This document shows positions 1 through 11,600 of a stretch of 46,809 bases of DNA, in pieces (position 1 is the stretch's first letter; each line of letters starts with the position of its first letter). Under the pieces are notes generated by a model that made no database searches, was not told the origin of the DNA, and saw only the letters and a program-made list of their open reading frames with translations. Source of the stretch: Nephromyces sp. MM_2019 (taxonomy: Eukaryota; Apicomplexa; Aconoidasida; Nephromycida). The stretch covers positions 1 to 46,809 of the forward strand of contig JADHZB010001598.1 in assembly GCA_015657535.1 (NCBI GenBank), written 5' to 3'. Both the position numbers and the translations under genes were made by a program.

Positions 1-250
1 CGTGCTTGTGTGCGTGCTTGTGTGCGTGCTTGTGTGCGTGCTTGTGTGCGTGCTTGTGTGCATATGTGTCTGCCAGTGTGCGTTGGTGGTGTGTGTCAGT
101 GTGTCTGTATGTGCGTCAGTCTGTCTTGGTGTGTCTTGGTGTGTGTATATCAGTGCATCTAACTTTGTATATCTTTGGTATCTTTGTGAATATCGATGAG
201 TGCATGTGTGCCTGTTTACTTGCTTTGTTTATTATTTCTCCCTCCTGATG
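1..250. repeat. 12-bp tandem repeat and TG-rich tract
   Basis: Positions 1-60 are five back-to-back copies of a 12-bp unit (CGTGCTTGTGTG). They are followed by degenerate TG-rich sequence to about 160. The array starts at the window edge and may extend further left. The open frames across it encode only Cys/Val low-complexity sequence and are not treated as genes. Confidence 0.9.
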
Positions 251-2664
251 TAGTTTTTTTGGATGTTTTTTATTTGATTTACCTTTAAATTTGTGGCATT
301 TGATGAAGTGGAGGGGAGTGGGAGGAATTTAAAGCGGAGATGAGTCTTTTTCCTTCACCTCTATTAGCTGGTCGAATATATCGTGTGCTATCTAGTATGT
401 ACAGTATTCGTAACCCATATATACACACATGGTTGTATGTACACACACGCACATTTTTGGGTACACACACGTTGGTAGGCGCATGCAAGCTTCTTTATGC
501 AAACACACGTTATGTGCACACATACACGCATTTTTATATAGATAAACACATTGGTATGTGTATGTACACACATTTGTATGTGCACAGGCACACACATTTT
601 TATGTATGCACATACGCACACGAACACACGCAAACACACCCATAAGCACCCACGTAAACACACAAAAGTACGCACACATTGCGTGTATTTTGTACTAGTA
701 TTTTGCAGTAAGCATCCTTATATGCCCTGAAGTCAAGAGTTAGTATAATACTTCAGCTGTGCAACCGTACCAGCTGGTACTCTACCTAAAAGTAACACAG
801 TTACATACACACATCCTTCCGTATACTTAGGGATACAGTGTGTCGATTCATGTGTTTCAATTCTGGCGTGGAACAAGCACACACATACGCACTCATCATT
901 TCTATGAATCACAAGCAACCCCAGTACATAGCATGCGTATCTGCATGTAATCTTTGGCCTTATTTATCGCTTTTCTAATGCTTCATGTAATCTATACATA
1001 TGCACACTGTATATCTAATATATAGTCCATGCATATACACATACTACATATTTATCACCGAATATATCTACACACACGCACACGCACACACGCGCACACT
1101 ATATGTAGCGCATAACTAACTACTGTATATAATGTGTGTATAAAAATGTCTTGACTGCTTGAAGCTTACTAATTATATCATCGCATTAGCTGTGTGTTTG
1201 CTGTGTAAAATTCTCATTTTGTGTGTGGATTGATCGAAGAAGCAGCTCATGAGCCGTTCAATTCTCCAGTTTCCTCCTTTTAAAGTTAAACAGTTCTGTA
1301 TTGCTCATAGAGCACGCTTTCTTGGGCGCTTTTTGCGTCATTTATAAGGGTATGTATAAGTTATTTCACACGCAATTCTATGAAGATATATATGTAGGAG
1401 GATGCATGTGTATGCATACACAAAACAGCGCAAACGCTTCAATACATACATAGCTGAAGCGCATCAACACGTTAACACGTCGTCACATCGCATCAACACG
1501 TACACCCCCACAGCACCCCCACAAACACACGCACGCATCAACACGTACACATGCCAGCGCACACACACATGACGCATATGTGTGTTACCTCTACATGTAT
1601 GCAATGGAAGATTTATGCATTTAAAGGAGTGGTATTTATGCTTTGCTTCTAGAGGTAAGATGTGTGTTGGGAATCTAGAGGTACTCGTTCAACACCCCTC
1701 TTATGCGAGGGAGGTCGCCACTACCCATTAGTATGTATGTTTTAGATATATCTGTGTATATGATATATTATGTACACACACGTATACACACATGTGTATG
1801 ATATATTGTGCACACGTGCACACACACATATAGTATATATGGAGTCATACGTGGCTCCGTAGTGTGCATGGCGTTGTTTTCTTCCAAAGAAGATAAAGCA
1901 TGAAGCACTCGCCCCACATACGACAGTAATCTACGAGTTGCATTGTATTTATTAGCACTCCTTAAGGATCAAGGCTTTTACTGGTGTACCGTGAAAAGTA
2001 TATAGTGCGTGTGTGCGTAACCACTGAGTGCAGCTTCAGTGCATTTCATGTTATTATTTGAATGAAGATGGCAGCCATTAACGGGGAGGCATGAAAATTT
2101 TTTGATTCGCTAACGTAATCTGGACGTTTTTTTATGTTATGTGTAGGAGTTTGTTCGTTTCATGCATTGAACATTGTGTGTTCCGTGGTAGTTATGTCTA
2201 TTATGTTTTTATTTGTGTGTTGTGAATTTTGTGTTTCTTGGTTATGTTTATCAAGTTTTTATCCGTTTGCGTACGCCTTTTGTTGTGCATGTAAACAACC
2301 GGAATATATGTGTGTTTGATTCTAGTGATTGAAATTTTATGTGTGAGCTTCACGTGAATATATGGGAAGTCGAAGTTTAATGTATGTATGTTTCTCTTTA
2401 TGAATTTTTCTGTGTTTGTGTTATTTGAAACTACTATGTAAGCGTGGTGATTGGTGAGCATTATTTGGACCTATTTTTTTCGCGAATATGGTATAAATGG
2501 ATTTAACTTCCCTTCTGTGATTAACGGAAAAATGCCAGTTCGGTATATATACATACGAGTTAAAGCTCTCGAATCACCCTGTGGTACTAAGTAAGACCCA
2601 CTCTGTAAGTTCGTATAACTGTTTTTACGCGCTGTCTATTTTTCTCCTCTTCTTGCGGCTTCAG
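251..2664. other. Repeat-rich DNA without a supported gene
   Basis: No coherent gene was recognised here. The stretch holds CA/TG-rich patches at about 413-680, 1065-1100, 1495-1570 and 1770-1830. A possible short plus-strand exon lies at 1310-1348: it follows an AG, is open in one frame and is followed by GTATGT. Its short peptide (about 13 residues, Ser/Leu/Phe/Ala-rich) is too little to call. If the gene ending at 3340 is long, some of its 5' exons may be hidden here. Confidence 0.5.
413..680. repeat. CA-rich imperfect repeat patch
   Basis: Irregular runs of CACACA alternate with short T-rich spacers such as CACATTTTT, giving an imperfect repeat of roughly 40-60 bp. Open frames on both strands are products of the repeat. 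Confidence 0.7.
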
Positions 2665-3340
2665 TGCTGTAGCTGCTCCAACGACAAGTAGTTTTGTATG
2701 AAGGAGTCTGTTTTTTGCAGCGTTTTTTCTCGACCGTCATAGCGTGGATTCTGCCTTCCTATATGAACTTTGCATTTTCTAGGGTAGCCGCAAAATCTGT
2801 TTTTTTAGTAGCTTTAGTCCATTTGTGTTCTTGCTGCCTAGCCAAATTTTCTAGTGCTGATATCTGTTCAGTCACTTTTTTTTGCGCGGCTTTCGCGGTG
2901 CCTCATCCTAATCTTGCTCGATGTGTCGCGCGCTTACAAAATATGTAGTTTTTCGCTTCTTAAAGGATTTATGCACTGTGTTTTCTTGAAGTGGATTGCG
3001 CTCTTCTTAAAAAGGTGGGGAGTTGTAGGGGTAGCTCTGCGCTTCTGTTTGTCTTATTCACGCGCTCAATTGGGGTTATCACTTATGCAGGGTGACTCAA
3101 TGTTGATACCTTTGCAGAAATTGCTTGTTGCTATGTTTCTTGTTTTTGCAGTACTTGCCTGAGGATATGTTGCATTTCCTATCACAAAACATCATATGCA
3201 CTAATCGCCGCGTTCACCGTCATGCTGGTACGCTTTTCAAAGTATCTATTGCGGGCTTGGATTCCATGCTGTCAACGCTTGATGCGTGTAAATTAACGAA
3301 GGCCGTATTTTCTGCTTTGAAAACAAGGGGTAGTACCTGA
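2665..3340 (+). CDS. 3' part of an unrecognised plus-strand gene, very short introns
   Basis: This is the probable 3' end of a multi-exon gene. The proposed exons are 2665-2695, 2721-2944, 2966-3091 and 3118-3340, with a TGA stop at 3338-3340. The introns between them would be only 25, 21 and 26 nt (2696-2720, 2945-2965, 3092-3117). Each starts GT and ends AG, and two end TTTGCAG. Phases agree across all four exons. The last exon is the most convincing: it reads YLPEDMLHFLSQNII at about 3152-3196 and stays open and charged to the stop. The middle part is hydrophobic and Cys/Ala/Leu-rich, loosely like the helical repeats of organellar RNA-binding proteins, but I do not recognise a family. An alternative model keeps 2854-3127 open in another frame and removes a 25-nt intron at 3127-3151. 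Upstream exons are missing. Confidence 0.45.
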
Positions 3341-6300
3341 GATAGTTTTAATTTCTTTTATATAATTGAGTAGCCTTTGTCGTTAGTATTTCATCTAAGC
3401 TTGGAATTCTACGCGTAAACTAGTGGAGATGCTATTGTATGAACATACGTATTGGTAAGTCGCCTGAAGCCTGCAGTTGGTTAAGAGTTTTCAAAATATT
3501 GTTCTAAATTCTTAAGACGGGAATCCAGATCATTTATCTTCAAAATAATTTTTTTTGATATTTGTCATACGCGCCGCGGTCATAAGCTACTTCTCTGAGG
3601 TATATCTAGGTTTCTAATGTTTAAGGACGCTTTATAACCAAATCTAAAAATTGTACCCCGTCTGGGTTTTTTGCTTATACGGATAAACCTGCCTTTTTAC
3701 CGAGGAATTTGTGCTCCATAAGGTATTTCGCGGGCTTTTTCCTCTTCATAAGAAAAGACCTAAACCTTGATAGTAGGTACCTGTTTGATCCTATGCAATT
3801 TTACCGTAGTAGCACATTATCGGTATGTTTGTTTCGTTAACTCAACCTGAATGGGTGTTAAGTTGGGGGCCTAACTCGTGCAATGAGGTAGTTAAAGGTT
3901 ATTGCAAGGTAGAAGATGCGGCCTTGGAGTCATCCTTATTATTTAACCTTTGTAACCTTAACAGGAATTTTGCCGCTTCCGGCAACGTTGGGTGTTTGTG
4001 ATGTGTGGTGAATAAATCAGCTCATTGGAGCTGTGATTCTTCAACTTAAGTGTAAGTTGAGTATATGCGCATACGCTGAGTCTTTGAATGGCTACTCTCT
4101 ACTTATGTCTAATCGGCCGTAAGGCTGCATCGCCAAATAAATTCCCTAGGAAAGCAGCGAAATAAAGCATTGACTAGTGTGAAAAGGCGGGTGCAAGTGT
4201 TTGTCTTTCTTCTTTGGGGGGGTCCTTAATATTTTAAGGCTCATTCACGCCACTGAGTACTGCTGAAATGTGTGAATTTAGCTACCTCGTGTGAAGGTAT
4301 CGTAGATGGCGAGGAAATGGCGACTCGAAAAGCTCAGAAAAAAGAGCTTGTGGGCTAGCAAGCAAGTCAATCGGCTAAAGCAAGCTGGTGTCGATTGCAG
4401 TACTTGTCGCCATTACTGTGAATATGTATAAGCGTGCAATTTCTAGTGGTATTGCTGCTCGCTTGAGCTAATTACGGCAGTCATTACTGGTTGTCATGAT
4501 ATCAGTTGCGCCAGACGAATCTTTACTATGACGTCATATTCTTATTAGCATTAAAATGCGTAGGATAGGCGGGAGACTATCATTTTTATTCGCTAGGATA
4601 AAAGGAGTTGTTGAACTGCCACCCTTTTTGCATAATAAAAAAATGCATTACGCACCATTAGCAAACTTCTTTCAAAGTTCTAATACGATGTGAATATCTG
4701 ATTGTTTAAAAGTTTATCCCTATGTTCATGCTGACTATTAGCTATGGCAGCATGCTGTGGAGCAGCAATATCCACATATGCTGCGCTTCCATGTGCGTAT
4801 AGCATATTAACGGCAGAGCATTTATACTGCCTTACGCAGAGAAATAATACGTTTTACAGCGGTGGCTTCGATCAACAAAGTGCACGCGCTCCGATGCCAC
4901 TTGGGGTGGCTAAACTCATTCAATACTGTTGTTGCGCGGGAGATTCAAAGGGTTGATCGGTCACACATTGGCTTGTAAATAGTTTAGATTGATATTCACG
5001 CATACACTGTAACAACAGCCTAGCAGAAGAAATCATATCATGCTCCCTGGGCAGAATACCAATTGCTTATAGAGTGGATGGCCATATCCTATTCTCTAGT
5101 TGGAATATCAAAAGATCATCATTAACGGTAACAGATGGTCACCGAAAATCAACGAAAAATGGCACACTGCATTAATCGGAAACCGTAACGCCTAGTACCC
5201 AACCGCTGACTACAGGCGGGCATAGAGACCAGCATTAGGCCCCAATGCCGGTAGTTCGCGGCCATGCAGTTTTGAAGCGGCTAGGTTTTCATGGAGTGAG
5301 GCACGAAATCGCAGCAGCATGCCATCCAAAGTGCTAAAGCTGAGATAGAATCGTAATGCTTTACAAGCAGGCAGAGAATATTTTATCTAATCCTACCTAA
5401 CTGGCTGGTCTAAGCTAGAATAGTAGCTTATTGAACTGCTGGGCTGCATGGCCGAGAGCAATTGCAGCAACCGCGATCTCTTGCCCCTCTATATTGACAG
5501 GAGAGAGAAGGGACTGGGCCTTGAAATTATTTGATAAATGCTGAAGCATCGTGTTGGGTCCGATATTCATGCTTCAACAACCATATAATATCCTTTCGTG
5601 TTTCAGGATTTAACTGGAGTCGCTTGGATTATATTTTCGCTGGATAGTACAAATGCTACATACACAGTTCAGGCAGTAATACTAGCCAACCTGAATCCAA
5701 GTATAAATCTATTTCGAGTGTCACAGTTGAAAGTTACTGCTTCTTCAGCTATTTTGACTTGACGTACAACACATTAAAAAAGGGCTCCGCAGAGGAATGG
5801 ATATAGCTAGGGGATTTTTGCACGCCTTACATATGCCTTTGGTGAAGTTTACGGGGGCTAATACCCACTTTGATGCCAGAGCACATCCCATATCATCAAT
5901 CGCGCCTACTAGCAACCGCATAACAAGTTGATATTGCTCAGCAGGTGAACCTTAGCAATGGAATGTAATGGATATCCGCTGTACAAGAGTATATATCTAA
6001 CATTCATGTACTGTGGTGCGCGATATTTCCCTTTCAATTTTGTAGCGCGCCGATCATAGTATAAGAGTAGCAGAATAGGTATAGTTATAGGGGCTTGGCA
6101 CAGCGCCTAAAAGTCATTTGGAAAGCTTCATATAAGCAGTATTTCTAATTACATAGGGACTATTTCGTACGAAATATTACACCTTATACGCGAAAAATCT
6201 GTAATAGCTAACAGCGACTGACTATAGCGGAATTAGCAAATATCTGTAGTACATTTACTGGAGTATGCAACGTGATTATAAAAGGGAATACGATAGTTTT

Positions 6301-8637
6301 TCCAAATTTTGTATTTCGTCCGGCAACACCCTTCAATGTCAGCCTCTTCCGGCACCTGTATTCAGCAAATTTGAGAAGCTTCTGGATTATCTCCTACAAG
6401 TAAGCATCTAACATGCCCTGCTATTACCTTAGCGTAACTCCTCATGACATGTGGAAAGAAACTGCGAAATTCGGTATAAAATGGGTAAATTTTTCTTTTT
6501 GAGCTAAATTTTGAGCTACCCGGAATTGTAAAAAAGCTTATTTCTGCCGTCTAGGAAATTTATTGCATTGTAGTTCCTATTGCAGGAATTAATCAGAAAG
6601 CTACATGTGAAGACTACCCATGCAAGGTACCTCCTTCGATAGTAATAGCGCAAATACCACTCTTGGTGCCAATCTGAAGCCATTTTATATTTTCTTTATT
6701 ATTTAACTAGAGCGCTCTTCTCTACGATTGCCGAGAGTCTTAATCAACTGTATAGCGATCCCATTACCCTGCTTTCCGGTATAGCTCCCTAAGAGTACGC
6801 CACCCTTATTGCTTGTACTAACTTTGAAATACTATATTCTATCCTCATGAAAGCATGTTAGCAATTTTTATGCTAATGCACAAACTTTGTTCAAACTTAC
6901 ATGGGTAGAAACGAATATATATAAGCCAGACTATTGGATTTGATAAGTCAGCACCTGTGAAGCATAACTGAATCAATAAAGTTCTTATCCTCTAAGCTCA
7001 AAGCTAAGATATCTCGTGCTAGTTTCTTCTGTGAGGGTTCTATAGGTGGCAATTTGTTCCATTAAAAAAATTATCAATATTAGGCACAAATCTACAGATT
7101 ACAATACTCGTTACCACATGCACGTTGATGAAGTTTGGACAGTTGCAGCGGGTTGACAAAATATGTTGAGATGCTTCAAAAAATCATTACTTGTCATTTT
7201 AAGGGGTATTTCCTTTAATAAAAAATTGTCCATATAGATGTAAACACAATCTCGAATATTCGCTGTAACACTTACGGCAACGATGATTGCACTGCATAAC
7301 GCCCACAGGCATGCACATCATATGAACTTCAATCTAGCACGCAAAGTTTTAAATGACAGAAATTTCTCGGAATCTTTTTCTATAGCTTTGAAGAAGATTT
7401 AGCGTTAATTCATGCTACAGCTACATTTTCCATGCGCTCCATTGCTACTTCTCCTTGTTGGTTTCTCGGAGTTATTACTCTGTTCCCCAAAAAAATGCCC
7501 GGTGTACTAGTAATCATAACATGCTGTTTCCAAAAGGGACTCAGTATGTAAACTTAGGGATTATATAAGCGTAGCTATTCAATGCTATGAACTGTAAATT
7601 TGCTGCTAGTCATTTCTGGGCAATCCTGCTAACTAGGCAGCAAATGCATAGCTGAGTGTACGTACAGGTGAAGAGGGCCATACATCAAATTTAATAAGTA
7701 TAAAAATATAGCGGGATTTTTGTGCTAACGCAAGTACTTGGAATCTTATAATCAACGATTTTCAAACTTGAAAAAATACTATCGACTGTCAACCCATAGA
7801 AAATGTTGATATTCACATAACTTTTTGGCTTCCATTTTATAAAAGTTAGGAAATCCTGGGCTAGCATTCTTAAAATTCCTTTATTTAAGCTATCACTGCT
7901 TTGTGGCTGATGTATAAGCTACCCTTTGGGGTTCGAAACAAGATGCTGTATATCTGAGCAAAACCACTTGAATAATCATGTGGATGATTCCATCGAAAAC
8001 TTGGATTAGGTAAGGTATATTATATGGCCTTTGGTCACGTATCTACAATATTTATGGACTAGCACTACTTATGACAATATAATTGGATGAAGCTGCCAAT
8101 ACGCAGTTCAAGAAAATGGGACTCTACACGCAAGCAAATTTTTTTGCAAAAATTCCACAATTTTTCATCGGCTATAACAAAATACATGGATACTCTGCCT
8201 TAGCCGAAGCACCATCGAATTTTCAGCTTTTGATATTAAATTATAGTTTGTACTCTCGTGAAAGACTACCTAGTCCCTTCTTCAGCTATCTAATTTTTAG
8301 AGGGAAAAAGACTTCAAATAGGTGTACTACTATGCCCCATCTAGCAAAATCATACCACCCTTCGGCTTTGCTTTGTAGAGACATGGGAATCATAAATTCG
8401 CATAAACAGTACTCCCAACTTTTTGGGTTGCTAGTCGCTCGGTTAAGCATGTTTCGATATAATTTATGTCGATCAACCTGAGTTCTGGCTACCAACCAGT
8501 GTTATCCACTAAGAATTATTTAAAGTGTACCCAGTACAGCGTTGTTCTTTCCAGCACAGCACAGTGAAAAAGAAACAAGCCATTATTTTTTGCACCTGAA
8601 ACTCCACAGGTAATCACGAGCCCCTTTCGTTGTGAAG
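3341..8637. other. 5.3-kb stretch with no recognisable gene
   Basis: Nothing here could be supported as a gene, RNA or mobile element. Base use is AT-rich and even, and the long CA/TG microsatellites common elsewhere in the window are absent. The longest open frames are 4744-4956 (+) and 8083-8481 (+). Their translations show no known motif, no good splice context and no family resemblance. They are within what chance gives in AT-rich DNA of this length. The 3' end of this stretch presumably holds the promoter or 5' UTR of the transporter. A GTAATC after CACAG at 8606-8615 could be a 5' UTR donor site. Confidence 0.55.
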
Positions 8638-11600
8638 ATGCCGGTCCCTATAATCGATAACTTTTCTCTGGACGGTCAGTTCATTTCCTCAGTTGGACCG
8701 AACGAACTAACTTCTCTACTTAGATCAGACAAAACTAGGGCTAAAAATCACCATCGATCAAAGCGTGCGTTTCCTGTGAACTCCTACCGGGCATGCGATA
8801 AAACCGGGCATAAACAGAATAAAAAAGGTATAGCAGGGTAGGAGTTTTCCGCTCCTAATACGTCACTAGCCTTTTTTTAAAGCTTCTTGGGTGGCCGAAG
8901 GTATCTCTTAAGTGCAGTGCACCACGACCTATGATAACTGAAATGTGCAAAACCTTTATAATTTTTAGGCAGTGTTAGTAACAAGGCTCTTGTTGCTAAA
9001 CTGAGCGTAGCCTGTGTCAATGCACTATCAAGACTATTTTCGCCCTTAGAAAGTGACCACTTGTGTATTCACCATTGATATATTGCAGCTCAATCTAAGC
9101 ATATTGCTTAGAATGAGTTAATCCTTAAGAAATGACAACAATGCGGTCCCCACGTGGTGTGCTGTAGTTCGTGATGTCATAATTTAACTCATCGTAACTA
9201 CCAACCTAATACCAGAATTCGTGGTACTTTTTTAGTATTTCAGGAAAAGAAGGTACCTCTAAGCGCACGTATTTTCAAATGGGGGCAGCAAAAGCGGATT
9301 TCTCCAAGATTCACGCAATCCAAGCTTGGCTACAGCTGTACGACAATCTACGAAAATGAAAGTAACATTCAGGATGACTTAGGAGTAACATCCGATAAGG
9401 GACAAAGCAGTCACTTTACTGCCAATAATGCAGTGACGAGCCTTATAGGTAATAAACAATGTTGCTTGCATTCAAATCATTGCCCGTACGGAAAGTAGCA
9501 TGTTGATAGCGCACTTGCTGCTGCAGAAAACAGTTATTGCCGCACTGCCTTCATGCAACCATAGAAAGGTCCAATAATAGAGCAATTATTTCCATGTGGA
9601 TATAAGAAACAGTTTTTCTCGTCTGTAAGCAAATTACAGCCGCTATTGTGTTAGCGCTAGCTTTGAAGGGCTTCACTTTCTTAGCACTTTGTGCACCGGT
9701 GATCGTTGCTCAAAAGCGTCATTGACAATGAAAAACACAGGAAAATTCATCACAATATTGCTTTTCTAACCTATGATTACAGCAATGCTTCAAGGCGTGG
9801 AGGTGCTTTGTAATTTGGCAATCATGTATATGTACAAAGATGAGTTCCATATAAATCCAGGTAAGATGATGGCACCATGGAGTCCAATAACCTGCAAACC
9901 TACTGACTACCTATCGTCCGTCTAATGGATATTACAATTCACAACTTGAATAGCTATACTTAGGCATGGCTGTATGAGTAGTTCATAATATTATGGTTAC
10001 CAAGTCATGTGCTCTCAAGAGTATACTTAGCACTCCATTCGCATGCTAGCTACGTATAGCAGAAAAGTTAGAGACTTGTCAGCTGTAAGTGAGCATGGAA
10101 CGGTTTACAATTAGGAATATGTAATACTTCACTCTGGAGGCCTCTTTGAAAACTTAACGTAATATCGCACTTGAAACATCCAGCGTAGATACATGAATTC
10201 CATTTAAAATCGACCTAGCAATATTTTTTCTGACTTTTGTATTTCTTATTTAATGGCTTGGTTTAGTCATTGGCAACTCTAGATAAAATGTTCTCTACAG
10301 CTATGCTAGGCTTTATACTAGCCGCGTTAAGAATACCTTGGAGCATAAAACCTTTGTGGGCATTGGCTGCCGATAACTTCCCACTATTTGGATATAGAAG
10401 AAAAAGTTACATTATACTAGGCTCTACCCTTTGTGCTATTTCGACGCTGGGTATAGGCCTTGCTGGCTTCCTACGAATGTGGTCAACCACACTACTACTT
10501 CTACTGTACTTCACCGGATCTGCAGTAAGTATTCATTTTTTTAATATGATCATCACTGAATGGTGATATATTTGTGGTAAAAGAAAATTTGACGCCTAAA
10601 CTGCCTTAGGATGACTTTTTACATAATTACTAGTTCTACGGCACTTCGAGTAGCTTGTCTTCTCTCACATTGTTCGCAAGAGGAGACGCTTACGCAAATA
10701 TGAATTTTCTACAAACAGTAAAAACCATGCTACGATAAGAAAAAGTCACTACAAAATAGTATATTTATAAGCTCTATTTCATCAACTTAGCGAGGTTATC
10801 AAGTTCGTCACTAAAAGAAGCGTCACACAAGTTTACTGCTACCCAGATTCATAAGTATTGCTTTTACTTGGAAGTTGTGCAGCACAGAAGTGCTATACAA
10901 ATTTTTTTGTTGATTATTGCATAATCTCCACTTAATAACCAGTCAGAAAGGATTAATTGCATGAACATATTGGATGTATGGTTAAAAAATGACCAATATT
11001 TCGGGCTTGATATCATGTTGTTTTAAGCTTTACAAAAACCGAATGCTCTTAGTCTACGCTTCTATTTAAAATTTCAATCATGGTTTTAATAAGCATGCTT
11101 TAATGCTGCTCCTTTTCTGATGCTAAATTACACTTAATCTATGACCTGGGATATACATATAATGCATTTCTTCAGATATGCAACGTAATTGGGGAGGCCC
11201 TTGTTGTATCAGCGGGAAGGAGCCACAGTGCTGGTGCGGCGCAGACAGTCTCAATATTCTTCGCTTTTCGGAAATTAAGCTTTGCAATGATGTCATACTT
11301 GTCTGGAATCCTTTTAGATTTTATTCCGAAGCAGGTACTATACCAAGAGTTAATTACGTGCTATTGATAAGCAAGACTTCACCTTTAATAACACCATGAT
11401 AAGAAGTGCCTAGATTTTACTAAATTGCAAGCTTAACGAGTGCCACCAAGAGCCTAGTTGTGGCTGCAGAGCATCCCAATGTTTTGTTTACGAGCTTCCC
11501 ACCGCTAAATAATTTTGCACAACTTTACGTTGGCTTTATTCTGCATTGAAGTCGTCACTGCCTGCAATGACTCGTATAGTTAGTGAATAAGAACATAAAG

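Noticed and set aside
4744..4956. 70-codon plus-strand open frame with an ATG
   Set aside because: Isolated, no recognisable family, no supporting splice sites. Could still be a small gene but cannot be supported.
8083..8481. 132-codon plus-strand open frame before the transporter gene
   Set aside because: No motif, no clear splice or start context, and composition like translated AT-rich noncoding DNA. One frame of this length is expected by chance in a window of this size.
10267..10282. Transporter exon 4 starting at the acceptor before 10267
   Set aside because: That acceptor would give phase 0, but the preceding exon ends in phase 1 at a clear CCAG/GTAAGA donor. The AG before 10283 restores the frame and fits family spacing better.
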